Origin: Polymorphobacter megasporae
GTDB lineage: Bacteria; Pseudomonadota; Alphaproteobacteria; Sphingomonadales; Sphingomonadaceae
Assembly: GCF_018982885.2 (NCBI RefSeq)
Contig: NZ_CP081848.1
Location: forward strand, 558,001-622,000
Length of the DNA: 64,000 nt
Reading direction: 5' to 3'
Made by a program: the position numbers and the translations under genes. Below are positions 1 to 9,119 of the stretch, piece by piece (the stretch's first letter is position 1; each line of letters opens with the position of its first letter). The notes beneath the pieces were generated by a model that saw only the letters and a program-made list of their open reading frames with translations, ran no database searches and was not told where the DNA came from.

Positions 1-723
1 TAATCGATCTCGCCATCGGTCCGAAAACCGAACCCGATGTCAGTGCGATCGTCATAGCCGTTGAGCATCGCCATGCGGCCGGGTACGCTGAAAACCTGCG
101 ATTTGTTGGCGGGAAGTAGCCCGATCTGCGGCACCACCTTCAGGAAAAAGTAGCCGCCCATGAAGTAGGTGAATTGGTCGCCATCACCGAACGCCAGCTT
201 GCGCGTATTCGAACGGTTGCCGTCGCACCCGAAGACGAGTGCGTAGTCCCGCCTGTCGCCATTGTTGAATGTGACCGACACAAGATCTGAACCCTCGTCA
301 AGCTGATCGATCGACTGGCTGAACAGCACATCGATCTGGTCGGATAGCGCGTCGAACAGGATCTCCAGCAAATCGTCGCGATGAATTTCATAGCGCTCGT
401 TTGCCGCCGGGTCAGCGCCGCTGCCGATCGACCCCAGCGTGGCGTCGTCCGCGTCCTTGAACTCGAAGCCGCGAGGGGGCAGGGCTTTGGCGTGAACCGC
501 ATCGACAAGCCCCATGCGGGTAAGGATGTCGATTCGTCTCTCCCTCGATATCAACGGGCGTACCGCCCCGCCGCAGTTCGTTTGCCGTCTCGACGATAGT
601 GACACTGTAGCCGAGCCGGTTCAGCCAATATGCGGTAGCGAGGCCGGCAAAGCTCGCGCCGCTGACGAGCACTGCTTTACTACGTGCCGCAATAGCAGAT
701 GGCTCAGGTGTTGACGTAGCCAT
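1..723 (-). pseudogene. FAD-dependent monooxygenase, frameshifted, runs off the left edge
   Basis: The first residues give an FAD-binding Rossmann start (VLVSGASFAGLATAYWL, then a GGTPVDI stretch) typical of PHBH-like flavin monooxygenases that hydroxylate aromatic or polyketide substrates. Near 530-548 the frame is lost. The next reading frame on the same strand continues the family (IDILTRMGLVDAV, then ERYEIHRDDLLEIL, then the second FAD motif ALVFGCDGNRSNTRK) and is open to the window edge. One extra base, or two missing, explains the break. The gene is divergent from the TetR-type regulator at 786, which may once have controlled it. A sequencing error is the alternative to a true pseudogene. 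The family assignment is secure; the substrate is unknown. Confidence 0.75.
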
Positions 724-785
724 AGGAACATCCTCAAATTAAATACACTCCCACATTGTACTGGGTATATGTTGAGACACAAGCC

Positions 786-1436
786 ATGAGTAGACCAATC
801 TCGGATCGAAGAAGCCGCAAACGGCTCGCGACCCGTCAGGCTATATCCGATGCTGCCACGCGCATGTTCATGGAGCGCGGCTTTGACCGGGTAACGGTCG
901 ACGAGATCGCCGAGGCAGCCGATGTCGGACGTATGACGGTCTTCAATCACTTTCCCCGCAAGGAAGACATGTTCTTTGATCGCGAACACGAGGCCCGCGA
1001 TATCGCATTCGAGGCCATCCGCTCGCGCCACCCTGCCACCTCACCGATCCAAGCGCTGGGGGAACTCGCTCACCGCATGGCCGAACAAAGCGAACCTGGC
1101 TTCCCGCTATTCGCAGATACTCAAGCCTTCGTCGAAACAGCCCTGGCGAGCGAGGCGCTGAAGGCCCGCGCAAGACAGATGCGCGACGACTTCATCCGCG
1201 CCCTCGCCGCCGTTTTGAGGGGCGCTGCGGATCGGTCCAGCGATGATGCCGTCGCACACCTCGCTGCCGGGCTGATCACCTCGGCGTGGACCACCGCATT
1301 TGTACGGGCGTATGCTCAATTAAGCGAAACGGGCGACGCCGAGGCGGCGAAGGGCACTTTTCTAGATCTAATCGACCGGGGGGTCAGAGGTACGCATGCT
1401 GCACTGGCCGATACGCCGTACGCTGCAGGTTATTGA
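786..1436 (+). CDS. TetR/AcrR-family transcriptional regulator
   Basis: A 216-residue one-component repressor of TetR type. The N-terminal helix-turn-helix is clear at about residues 15-60 (RQAISDAATRMFMERGF, then VTVDEIAEAADVGRMTVFNHF). The C-terminal half is the variable ligand-binding and dimerisation region, with no recognisable ligand signature. I chose the ATG at 786; the frame opens earlier at a TTG (756), but that would add ten residues not seen in the family. The gene is divergent from the broken FAD monooxygenase, with about 60 bases between them, the usual arrangement for a TetR repressor acting on a neighbouring oxidoreductase. That regulatory link is inference; no palindromic operator was confirmed. 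Confidence 0.85.
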   Translation: MSRPISDRRSRKRLATRQAISDAATRMFMERGFDRVTVDEIAEAADVGRMTVFNHFPRKEDMFFDREHEARDIAFEAIRSRHPATSPIQALGELAHRMAEQSEPGFPLFADTQAFVETALASEALKARARQMRDDFIRALAAVLRGAADRSSDDAVAHLAAGLITSAWTTAFVRAYAQLSETGDAEAAKGTFLDLIDRGVRGTHAALADTPYAAGY

Positions 1437-1716
1437 CCCGGTCCCGGACCTTCACGACGCCCCGGCCGCTTCACAGGACTTGCCATACATTCACAGTCGG
1501 ATGTCAACATCGGGGCCGGTTCCCGCCCGCCGGCTTTCGGATGTAGAAAGCTGATCAGCTGCCATCAAAGAGACAGGAATTTGCCGGCCGCAACCACCCG
1601 GTACGGCTAGAACGGCGACGCCTCACGCTGGCCGTTTGCATCCGCTGCCAAAAAAACCCTAAGCGTATCAGTTGGGCCAACGACTCCATGGCTACTGTGG
1701 TCACTGGCAGTTCGTT

Positions 1717-2262
1717 CTAAGCACGTATCCTTGTCGCATGCGGGCTTCTCGCACGTGCGGCGGCGGTCATCCGAGAGGTTGCTTCGGTTATGAACTCGCG
1801 CTCGGCTTCGAACGTCGCAAAAAAGCGCCGAGGCAGGACCAAAGCGCTGCTCTGAATCAGGAACACCCAATGTTTGCGTGTTACATAAAGGTCGGTAACG
1901 CCCGCCCACCGGGCGGTCATCGTCAGGTCGGCTAGATCAATAACGATCGCCTCGGGAGTCAGGCGGAAAGAAAGTGGCTGTTCGTACGGCTGTCCGCGTT
2001 CGGCGAGGGCCTTTCGCAGTGAAGGGCCGACTTGGCTTTGAATTATCAGAATGCCGAGACCCATGCCGAGGATCGCGAACTCGACCGACGTTATCGCAGC
2101 CAGCCATGAACCCGACACCCATGAACCGACGGAAATACCAACGACCAACATGCAGGCCAGGAGAATGAATGCTTTCTGACGCGGCGACATGCCCCGTCGA
2201 CCCTTAATATAGGCCGTTGCTGCGGCGGACTCTCCGGCGATGAGCATGCCTACCGCTTCCAT
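1717..2262 (-). CDS. YcxB-like membrane protein
   Basis: A protein of 181 residues with two hydrophobic segments near residues 30-50 and 53-75 (KAFILLACMLVVGISVG and WLAAITSVEFAILGMGLGI). A soluble C-terminal part follows, with the pattern LTPEAIVIDLADLTMTARW and then DLYVTRKHWVFLI. This layout, two membrane helices followed by a small beta-rich domain, is that of the YcxB family, whose function is not established. The ATG at 2262 is preceded by a strong Shine-Dalgarno (GAGGAG) five bases upstream. It stands alone: the flanking 1437-1716 holds no gene, and the alcohol dehydrogenase remnant starts on the other strand about 100 bases away. Confidence 0.6.
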   Translation of the reverse strand: MEAVGMLIAGESAAATAYIKGRRGMSPRQKAFILLACMLVVGISVGSWVSGSWLAAITSVEFAILGMGLGILIIQSQVGPSLRKALAERGQPYEQPLSFRLTPEAIVIDLADLTMTARWAGVTDLYVTRKHWVFLIQSSALVLPRRFFATFEAEREFITEATSRMTAAARARSPHATRIRA

Positions 2263-2365
2263 GGAAGCTCCTCTATGTCCCTGGTGACGCTAGCTATGTA
2301 GCCTATTTGCGTCACCCGCCAATTGCCGCAAACTGGCCGCTCAGTGGCTTTAACGACCAGAGGTC

Positions 2366-2861
2366 ATGTTTGATTATAACCTCCGGGCGATCGGCGCGAC
2401 GCATGTGATCAGCAGTCGCGACGCCGATTTCCGAGCGCAGCTCGTCGCGGCATGCACCGAAACCGGCGCGACGATTGCCTTCGATGCCACGGCGGAGGCA
2501 GCCTTGGCAGCGACATCGGCGGCGCGATGGCGTCGGCGGCGGTGGCGCGGATGACCGAATACAGCTGGTACGGGTCGACCGCATTCAAGCCGCTGTATCT
2601 CTACGGCGGCACGACCTGTCGCCGACGACGCTCAACCGCTTCGTCTTCGGTTTTAGCTGGAGTGTGTCGGGTTTGCTCCTGACCCCGTTCATCGCCAAGG
2701 CCGGACGCGAGGTTGCCGCCCGCCTCCGCTAGCGCGTCGTCGATGAGCCGACGACGACCTTCGCCAGACACTACACCCGCACGATCAGCCTGAGCGAGGC
2801 GCTTAATCTCGACCTCCTGCGTGCCTACCAACGCAAAGCGACGGGAGAAATATCTGATTGA
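2366..2861 (+). pseudogene. Remnant of a zinc-type NADP alcohol dehydrogenase / quinone oxidoreductase
   Basis: Three consecutive pieces in different frames together read as the C-terminal half of a medium-chain dehydrogenase. They are GATHVISSRDADFRAQLV (cofactor-fold tail), then EYSWYGSTAFKPLYLYGG, then PTTLNRFVFGFSWSVSGLLL, and finally a stretch ending in ISLSEALNLDLLRAYQRKAT before a TGA at 2859. The catalytic N-terminal half with the zinc ligands is missing, and at least two frameshifts separate the pieces. No functional protein can be made. The family order of motifs makes the assignment fairly sure. The sequence just downstream (2979-3013) resembles a short dispersed repeat seen elsewhere in the island. 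Confidence 0.65.
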
Positions 2862-3036
2862 CCCTACGCGGGGATGATAGGACGGCAGTCGGTAGGATAA
2901 GCTTACTCGACCGCTGTTCCCCCAATCCAATGCCAACGTATCCTTGCACTGATAGAGTATAATCCTTCTCAGGCTAATGGGGGGCCGATCGCTGCCTGAC
3001 GGCTTTCGGTTGACCGATGCGATGAGCAGACGTTTC

Positions 3037-5238
3037 TCACGTTGCCCTTCCATTTGCGAGCCGGTCACGCAATAGCGACCAGCGGCGTTGCTGCCGCCGC
3101 TTCACGGCGATCGCGAGAGCCTTTTTCGGTCCGACCAGCACAAGCAGTTTCTTGGCTCGGGTGACGGCGGTGTAAATCAGCTCGCGGCCGAGCATCGTGT
3201 ACGCCTGCATCGTCAGCGGTAAGACGACCACCGGATACTCCGAGCCTTGCGACTTGTGTATGGTGGTCGCGTAGGCGAGCTGCAGGGCGTCGAGCTCGCC
3301 AAAGTCAAACACGGTCTCGGTCATGCCAAACCGCGCGGTCAGCTCGCTCTCGGTGTGGTCGACCCGGATGACGACGCCGAGGTCGCCGTTGTAGAGATCG
3401 CGCTCGCGGTCGTTGATGATGTGCATGACCTTGTCGCCCGGACCATAGCGATGACCGTACTTCTCGATCGCCTGATCGGTCGGGGGATTGAGACGGACTT
3501 GCAGCAGGGCATTGAGGGCCCGGGCACCGGCACCGCCGCGCTGCATCGGGCTGAGGACCTGGATGTCGCGCACGGGGTCGAACCCGAACCGTCGCGGGAT
3601 GTGCCTGGCGACAAGATCGACCACCCTATCGGCGACCTCGCCAGGATCGTCGGCGTCGACGTAGAAAAAGTCGCCCTCGTTTCGCGCCATCAGGTCGGGC
3701 ATCACCCCGTCGTTGATGCGATGGGCGTTGATAATGATCCGGCTCGACGCCGCTTGGCGAAACACCTCGGTCAGCCGGACCACCGGGACAGCATTGCTGG
3801 CGATGATATCCTTGAGCACCTGTCCCGGCCCGACCGAGGGGAGCTGATCGACGTCACCGACGAGGAGCAGTGCCGCCTCGGGGGGGAGCGCCTTGAGCAG
3901 AGCGTTCATCAGCGGCACGTCGACCATGCTGGTCTCGTCAACGACCAACAGCTGACACGTCAGAGGATTATCGGCGTTTCGTTTAAAGCCACCCTCCTTT
4001 GGATCGGTCTCGAGCAGACGATGCAGGGTCATGCCGTCCATTCCCGTCGATTCTGACAGCCGCTTGGCCGCCCGACCCGTCGGAGCGGCCAAGGCGATCT
4101 CGACCTTCTTCGCCGTGAGCACTTTGAGGATCGAGTTGACGAGGGTGGTCTTGCCGACGCCAGGTCCGCCGGTAATGACACAGACCTTGGACAGCACGGC
4201 GAGACGCAGCGCGTCGGCCTGCCCGGCCGACAGGGCTAGTCCGGTCTTCTGCTCGACCCAGGGTACCGCCCTGCCCGCGTCGATCGCCGACCACGGCAGG
4301 CGGCCAGTCTGCAGGCGGAGCAAGCGGTCGGCGATACTCTGCTCGGCGCGGTAGAGCCCGGCGAGGAAGATAACCTCGCAGCCGTCGGTGGTTCCAGCGA
4401 CCACCTCACCAGCGATGAGCTCAGCCGCCACCGCTGCTTCGATCAGCTGCGCCGGAATATCGAGCAGCTCCGCGCCCGAGATCGTCAGCTCCTTTCGGGG
4501 CAGGCCACAGTGGCCGGCGTCCATCGCCGTGGTCAGCGCATGGGCAACGCCGGCTCGGACGCGGCGGGGATCATCCTTGGCATATCCAAGGCTGCTGGCG
4601 ATCGCATCGGCGGTCTTGAAGCCGATGCCGACGATGTCGCGGGCGAGGCGGTATGGATCGGCCTTGATCGTCGCAATCGCCGCTTCGCCGTAGGTCTTGT
4701 GGATCCGCACCGCGCGCGCCGAGCTGACGCCGTGACCGTAAAGCCAGACGATGATCTCGCGGATCGCACGCTGATCGCTCCACCCACGAATGATCTTCGC
4801 CTCGCGCCCGGGGCCGATGCCGGTCACCTCTCGCAGCCGGGTGGGCTCGCGCTCGATGATGTCGAACACGTCCTGGCCGAACGCCGTCACCAGCTTCTTC
4901 GCGTAAACCGGGCCTATGCCCTTGATCATTCCCGAGCCGAGGTACTTCTCGAGCCCCTCCAGCGTCGTCGGGACGGTTGTGCGGATTGTCTCCGCCTTGA
5001 ACTGGAGCCCGTGTTGGCGGTCGTTGATCCAGATGCCCGTCGCCTCGACATGCTCACCGGCGCCGATCGCGGCGGCATGCCCGACCATGGTCACGAGGTC
5101 GCGCTGTCCGCGGGCCTTGACCCTGAGAACGCAGTAGCCGGTCTCGATGCTGTGGAAGGTAATGCGTTCGACCGCGCCCGCCAGCTGCTCAGGTGCCCCT
5201 CGCTGGCGATAAGCTGAAGCGGGGGGCGAAGCGGGCAT
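3037..5238 (-). CDS. recD2: RecD2-type SF1B DNA helicase
   Basis: A 733-residue 5'-3' DNA helicase of the RecD2 class, which acts without RecBC in repair or replication-fork handling. The N-terminal region carries an OB-like segment (residues about 20-90), then helix-hairpin-helix motifs (MIKGIGPVYAKKLV, VTGIGPGREAKII) and a further helical block. The motor has Walker A (GGPGVGKTT, about residues 357-365), Walker B (LLVVDETSM), a GDVDQLPSVGPG motif, and the C-terminal UvrD-like motif with TIHKSQGSEYP and YTAVTRAKK. The ATG at 5238 is preferred over the TTG at 5271. It is divergent from the cupin-like gene at 5295. Length and motif order match the family fully, so it is probably functional although it lies inside a decaying island. 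Confidence 0.93.
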   Translation of the reverse strand: MPASPPASAYRQRGAPEQLAGAVERITFHSIETGYCVLRVKARGQRDLVTMVGHAAAIGAGEHVEATGIWINDRQHGLQFKAETIRTTVPTTLEGLEKYLGSGMIKGIGPVYAKKLVTAFGQDVFDIIEREPTRLREVTGIGPGREAKIIRGWSDQRAIREIIVWLYGHGVSSARAVRIHKTYGEAAIATIKADPYRLARDIVGIGFKTADAIASSLGYAKDDPRRVRAGVAHALTTAMDAGHCGLPRKELTISGAELLDIPAQLIEAAVAAELIAGEVVAGTTDGCEVIFLAGLYRAEQSIADRLLRLQTGRLPWSAIDAGRAVPWVEQKTGLALSAGQADALRLAVLSKVCVITGGPGVGKTTLVNSILKVLTAKKVEIALAAPTGRAAKRLSESTGMDGMTLHRLLETDPKEGGFKRNADNPLTCQLLVVDETSMVDVPLMNALLKALPPEAALLLVGDVDQLPSVGPGQVLKDIIASNAVPVVRLTEVFRQAASSRIIINAHRINDGVMPDLMARNEGDFFYVDADDPGEVADRVVDLVARHIPRRFGFDPVRDIQVLSPMQRGGAGARALNALLQVRLNPPTDQAIEKYGHRYGPGDKVMHIINDRERDLYNGDLGVVIRVDHTESELTARFGMTETVFDFGELDALQLAYATTIHKSQGSEYPVVVLPLTMQAYTMLGRELIYTAVTRAKKLLVLVGPKKALAIAVKRRQQRRWSLLRDRLANGRAT

Positions 5239-5294
5239 AAGTCTGATATGGCGCGAATCACCACGATGCAAAGACAGCAGATCGATATGGTGCG

Positions 5295-5825
5295 ATGGGA
5301 CTGCGAGTAGCTCGTGCCGCCAGCGAGCGCGTCCCGCCCGGGGCTGAGATCATCCGCGTCGAGCGGCTTTCGCCGGCATTCATAAAATATCATCTCAACA
5401 ACGGTCAGACGCTTCATCACTTCCGGCGTGAGGAACCGCGCGCCAAACCGCACGATCACCCATGGGGCTTTGAGACCGAGATCCTGGCTGGCGGCTATGT
5501 CGAAGAGGTATTCCACGTCCTGCCGAGTGGCGGATGGAATAGCGAACTGGTGCACCGCGCACCCGGGACTGTCCACCAAATCGAAGCCCGACATATCCAC
5601 CGCATCGTTGAGCTACCTGCCGGCGACTGCTGGACCCTTGTGAGGGCAGGACCGTCTGAACGTAGCGTGCGTTTCTGGAAATTCGGTGCCACCATAAAAT
5701 CGCGGGCCCATAATCGCGGGCGATTTGTCGAAAACCGCAGACAGGTGTGGATGCCCTTCAAACACCACCCGAAAGGGGCCGATGTCTGCCTGTCCGCTTT
5801 CCGGCATGAAGCGCGGTATAGCTGA
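5295..5825 (+). CDS. Cupin-like metal-binding protein of unknown role
   Basis: A 176-residue protein whose core (about residues 35-125) has the features of a small cupin barrel. It has HDHPWGFETEILAGGY with a candidate metal-binding His pair, a central VHRAPGTVHQIEARHIHRI strand and a WTLVRAGPSERSVRFW strand. I do not recognise a specific enzyme; such single-domain cupins are often found in phage and mobile DNA. The last 25 or so residues (after about 5770) are translated from a short dispersed repeat that also occurs in intergenic DNA at 9120-9154. The natural C-terminus has therefore probably been replaced or extended by that repeat. Start ATG at 5295, divergent from recD2. Confidence 0.5.
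   Translation: MGLRVARAASERVPPGAEIIRVERLSPAFIKYHLNNGQTLHHFRREEPRAKPHDHPWGFETEILAGGYVEEVFHVLPSGGWNSELVHRAPGTVHQIEARHIHRIVELPAGDCWTLVRAGPSERSVRFWKFGATIKSRAHNRGRFVENRRQVWMPFKHHPKGADVCLSAFRHEARYS
5774..5808. repeat. Short dispersed repeat, copy A
   Basis: A 35-base stretch beginning with GGGGCCGAT and ending with CTTTCCGGCATG matches the stretch at 9120-9154, with only three differences after the first base. Looser versions occur at 2979-3013 and near 14986-15020. It overlaps the 3' end of the cupin-like gene. Confidence 0.6.
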
Positions 5826-5900
5826 CGTTCGACAAGTCGCGGATTTGACCGCGGCTTCCGCCCACTTGCGGTCATTCGGAACGTGGCGGATCGTCTAGCG

Positions 5901-6473
5901 ATGAAATCACTTTTCCCGTTGCTGCTTCTCGCTCCAGCCGCCGCTTCTGCCGCTGACCACCCACGAACTTACCTTCTCTCGATCGTCGGATTGCCGGTGA
6001 CAGACACCCAGAGTGTCAAAGCATTTTCGATTGAGACGTGGGGGGTGGAATTTACTTCAGTCTGTCGCATACCCCTAGGATGGCGGATCAGAGCCGGTAG
6101 TAGCGCAACGCCCAGCGGAGAATTGTCGGGTGAGGGCAGCCAAGGTGCCACACGGTTCAATCGGAGCGATCCTAAGGAGATACGCGCGTTCATACAGGTG
6201 ACCCTTTATGGCCCCATACAACGGGCCGACATTCGAACATCTGACGTGGGCCGCACAGGTCTGATTCCTGCGACGTTCAAAGGGCATGCGACACTTGAAA
6301 CCGATGACGGGGATATACGCGCCCCGCTTACATACCGAAACGTCACTCTGACTCCGGCGTCTACATGCCCACGACGTCAACGAACGGCAACTCTCCTCCC
6401 CGTTGCCGTTCCTACACCGACCGGACCCGAAAGTCCCGGTCAGGCCGCTACCGCCTCCAACTGCGGACATTAG
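5901..6473 (+). CDS. Secreted protein of unknown function
   Basis: A 190-residue protein with a clear Sec signal peptide (MKSLFPLLLLAPAAASAA, cleavage after about residue 18), so it acts in the periplasm or outside the cell. The ATG at 5901 is chosen because it starts the signal peptide; a GTG at 5883 is in frame but unlikely. The mature part contains a single visible cysteine early (VCRIPLGWRI) and a repeated VTLYGPIQ / NVTLTPAS type of strand. I recognise no domain. The final 30 residues, proline- and arginine-rich, look less like the rest, so a late frameshift is possible. It overlaps the end of the broken hydrolase on the other strand. Confidence 0.55.
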   Translation: MKSLFPLLLLAPAAASAADHPRTYLLSIVGLPVTDTQSVKAFSIETWGVEFTSVCRIPLGWRIRAGSSATPSGELSGEGSQGATRFNRSDPKEIRAFIQVTLYGPIQRADIRTSDVGRTGLIPATFKGHATLETDDGDIRAPLTYRNVTLTPASTCPRRQRTATLLPVAVPTPTGPESPGQAATASNCGH

Positions 6474-7516
6474 GCGCCGCGACCTACTCCTTGCTGCGAC
6501 GCCGAAATGTCGCATGCCGCGATATAGCTGCCGCTTGCTCGACCGCCACCAACGGCAACAGACGCCCCCGGAGTGTCTTTTAGAAACGCTATTGCTTGCC
6601 GCCAGCTATTGGCTTGAGCTGCCGTGTTCCTGCGGGCCGGCGGGCCAAAGCCGAACCGTCGTGGCTTTTCGCCTGGTTGAAGCGGCGATGAGAAGACACA
6701 ATGGTCGGCGTCAAGGTATGAAAGGATCTCAATCCGCGGACCATAGAGCTTGCGATCTCGGGCGACAATTTGCTCGGCCATAAGACAAGATGGCCATACC
6801 TGATCAAGGCCGCCGCAGATCAGTAAGACGGCGGCTTTAGACAGTTCGATCGGTATAACCGCCGCAGGATGGCTCCCGATCGATCTAGACCTTCGTCGTA
6901 AATCGAGCGCACGCCTCTGCGCCAGTGGAACCGCCCGTATGGTAACATTGGCAATGGTCGTCCTTCCTGCGACCATGATGATTCCTTCAAGCCCCGAAAA
7001 CGCCCCCAGTCGAAACCTGGCCAAACGACACTTGAGGGCACGGCCGCCACTACTGCCGCGAGGTCCGGTCTTCGCGTAGCCATGAGCAGTACAGCCTCGG
7101 CGCCTTTTGACATGCCGATCATCGCCAGAGGTGCGTCAGCCACCTCTGGCTGTTGCTTGAGCCAGCCCAACGCCCGATCAAATAGCTCAAGCGGGATAAG
7201 CGCGAGTTTGTCTGGCTGACCGGGACCACGGAAAAACGAAAGGGCGAGAACCGAATAGCCCTCGGTTGATCGTAAGGGCATCACGATCGACTTGGCCGTC
7301 GATGCCGCCTTCGCTGCCCCCGATGATCAGGACGCCCGGTCGCGCGTCTACCTATATTGTCGGATAGTAGTTGCCTAAGACATCAGATTCATGGACCCAC
7401 CCCCCCTGTGGATCAGGATCGACCAGCGGAACGGCCATCACAAAGCACCGTGAGATCCAAAGCCCGGCGACCGCTATGAGCAAGAAAAATAAGGCGCCAT
7501 AGGCTAGAACGATCAC
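6470..7516 (-). pseudogene. BAAT-type alpha/beta hydrolase, multiply frameshifted
   Basis: Four pieces in shifting frames on the minus strand rebuild an acyl-CoA thioesterase/dienelactone-hydrolase-like protein. First comes a membrane-anchor start (GALFFLLIAVAGLW, GTG at about 7516, preceded by GAGGGA). Next is GVLIIGGSEGG (oxyanion region), then EGYSVLALSFF with MIGMSKGAEAVLLMATR (the nucleophile elbow, GMSKG), and finally AVLLICGGLDQVWPS with a late DADHCVF (acid and histidine region). A TAG, two frame changes before the elbow and another near 6900 break it. The order of motifs is exactly that of the BAAT C-terminal family, so the parent gene is clear although no product is expected. Confidence 0.7.
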
Positions 7517-7951
7517 TGCCTTTTTCCCTCAAACTGTTCGGTATCGCGCCCGGAAGCTCGAAGGTCGCACATGACGTAACGGCAGTGTGAAGAAGCTCGA
7601 CGATCGGTGAATTTGGCGCTGAAAGCCGATAGCCCGATTTCCACTCCTTACATGCTTTGAAGGTCGCTGTGGCACACTATGCAGCGACGGGCCGTTTCCG
7701 GCCCGACTGTTTTGGGTTTGAACGTAAGATAGCTGCCGTTTGCCCGAGCGCGAGCCAGCCGCCAACTTCCGAAGAAGATATGTGACTTTAAGGCCGTTCC
7801 GCCGCTTCCCGAAGTCCGGCTTTCGTGCATAACCCGATTGATATCTGGGTTGCACCATTGCCCGATTGGAATTCGGCATGTCGAGAGTGTCAGAGGCACA
7901 CATTGCGCCCTTGGCCGTTGTCGAGACACAGGAACAAGCGACGGAGGCTGC
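7517..7951. other. Gene-free stretch between the broken hydrolase and the Tae4 locus
   Basis: I see no convincing coding frame here. Minus-strand frames at 7529-7903 and 7648-8046 have no domain, and the second runs antisense into the next gene. The segment must contain the promoter of the 7952-9087 pair, but no sure -35/-10 pair could be assigned. Confidence 0.5.
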
Positions 7952-8521
7952 ATGCGGGTTGCCCTAATGATTCTAGCTGGCCTCTCCGTGGCGACGGCTG
8001 CTGCAGCGCAGCGTCCTCTGGGACCAAATGCGGTTGCCGAAGGCACAGGTCCAATGCGGGTCGCCGTCGACCGCTACGACGACCCACCACCACAGTCTCA
8101 TACGGTGGTCCAGATCGACACGACGGGACATGCACTTTCGGATGCGCAGGTCGGCGCGGCGGTTGATCGTCTGCTCGGCAAAAGCATTGCTCGTAAGCCA
8201 TTGCCAGACGCCTTTCAGGTGACGCTTGGCGACGCTCGTGACGCCCTTGAGGATGAACTGCGCCGACGGCTGCGCCAACCTAGCGCGAACTGGAACCTAT
8301 CAACCGGCAAGCCGCGACACGGCGATTACGGTACCGTGGTTCGTTACGAGTTGGCGGCAGTGATTGCCGCTTCACCGATCGCCGCCGCCTTTCGTCATCA
8401 CGGCTATACTCTGCAGCTCGATGGCATCGCTCGCCTGACCATGGGGGACACTGCCGAGACGCGTCACCTTCCCGGCCATATCGACGAGATGCCGCTAACA
8501 GCCCATCGGAAGGCGCACTGA
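7952..8521 (+). CDS. Secreted partner protein, translationally coupled to the Tae4 amidase
   Basis: A 189-residue protein with a signal peptide (MRVALMILAGLSVATAAAAQ). The ATG at 7952 is chosen because it begins the signal and has GGAGG a few bases upstream; the open frame starting at 7838 lacks these. The mature part has no recognised domain; it is mixed alpha/beta with a helical stretch DARDALEDELRRRL. Its TGA shares a base with the ATG of the next gene (TGATG at 8519-8523), so the two are almost certainly co-translated. Periplasmic location and coupling to a peptidoglycan amidase suggest an immunity or accessory role, but it does not resemble the known Tai4 immunity family. The function is inference. 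Confidence 0.6.
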   Translation: MRVALMILAGLSVATAAAAQRPLGPNAVAEGTGPMRVAVDRYDDPPPQSHTVVQIDTTGHALSDAQVGAAVDRLLGKSIARKPLPDAFQVTLGDARDALEDELRRRLRQPSANWNLSTGKPRHGDYGTVVRYELAAVIAASPIAAAFRHHGYTLQLDGIARLTMGDTAETRHLPGHIDEMPLTAHRKAH

Positions 8522-9087
8522 TGACACACCGGCAACTGCCCTCCTTCGATGCGCTCGTCGCCGTTTACCCGCACCGCGAGACTCCGGCCGAGATAAAGCA
8601 GAAGATCGGCGGAGCGATCGACGATACGCATGCGCCGGCCGGACCCCAGCAGTGGCTTGGTGGTCCGGAGGGAGACACCTGCACGATCCGCATGAGCCGC
8701 GCTTTCAACTACGCCGGTGCGGTCATCCCGAAGGTAACGCCTCATCTCGTCACGGTCGCCGGTGCTGACCACAAACGCTACGGCTTTCGCGCTCGTGAAT
8801 TTGACGCATGGTTGCGCCACAATTACGGCCCACCCGACATCGAGGTCAAAGGCAAGCCCGTGTCGCGCGACCGCTTCCGTGGCAAGAAGGGGCTAATCAG
8901 TTTCGACATTCTGTTCGGCGTCGATGCCATCACGCATCAGCGGGCGACCGGACACGTCGACCTCTGGGATGGCATAACCTTCTACGACGAGATCGCCGGC
9001 ATCAGTCGACCGAGCCGTGATTTCTTTAATGTTGCCAATGGCGTTGCCCTTTGGCTTGCCGACGGCAAGACGATGCTCCACCCATAA
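8521..9087 (+). CDS. tae4: Tae4-family peptidoglycan amidase (T6SS-type effector)
   Basis: A 188-residue NlpC/P60-like amidase of the Tae4 family, whose known members cleave the peptide stem of peptidoglycan after injection by type VI secretion. The family pattern is followed along the whole chain. It starts with LPSFDALVAVYP and a GGAI loop, then GDTCTIRMSRAFNYAG with the candidate catalytic Cys54, VAGADHKRYGFR, GPPDIEV, FRGKKGLISF, and GHVDLWDG with catalytic His145. It has no signal peptide, as expected for an injected effector. No structural T6SS gene, VgrG, PAAR or Tai4 homologue is visible in this window, so it is an orphan here. It is coupled to the secreted protein just upstream. The assignment is firm; the delivery route is unknown. 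Confidence 0.88.
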   Translation: MTHRQLPSFDALVAVYPHRETPAEIKQKIGGAIDDTHAPAGPQQWLGGPEGDTCTIRMSRAFNYAGAVIPKVTPHLVTVAGADHKRYGFRAREFDAWLRHNYGPPDIEVKGKPVSRDRFRGKKGLISFDILFGVDAITHQRATGHVDLWDGITFYDEIAGISRPSRDFFNVANGVALWLADGKTMLHP

Positions 9088-9119
9088 GCGCCGAAAGATC
9101 GTCCACCGAGTGACCCCTA

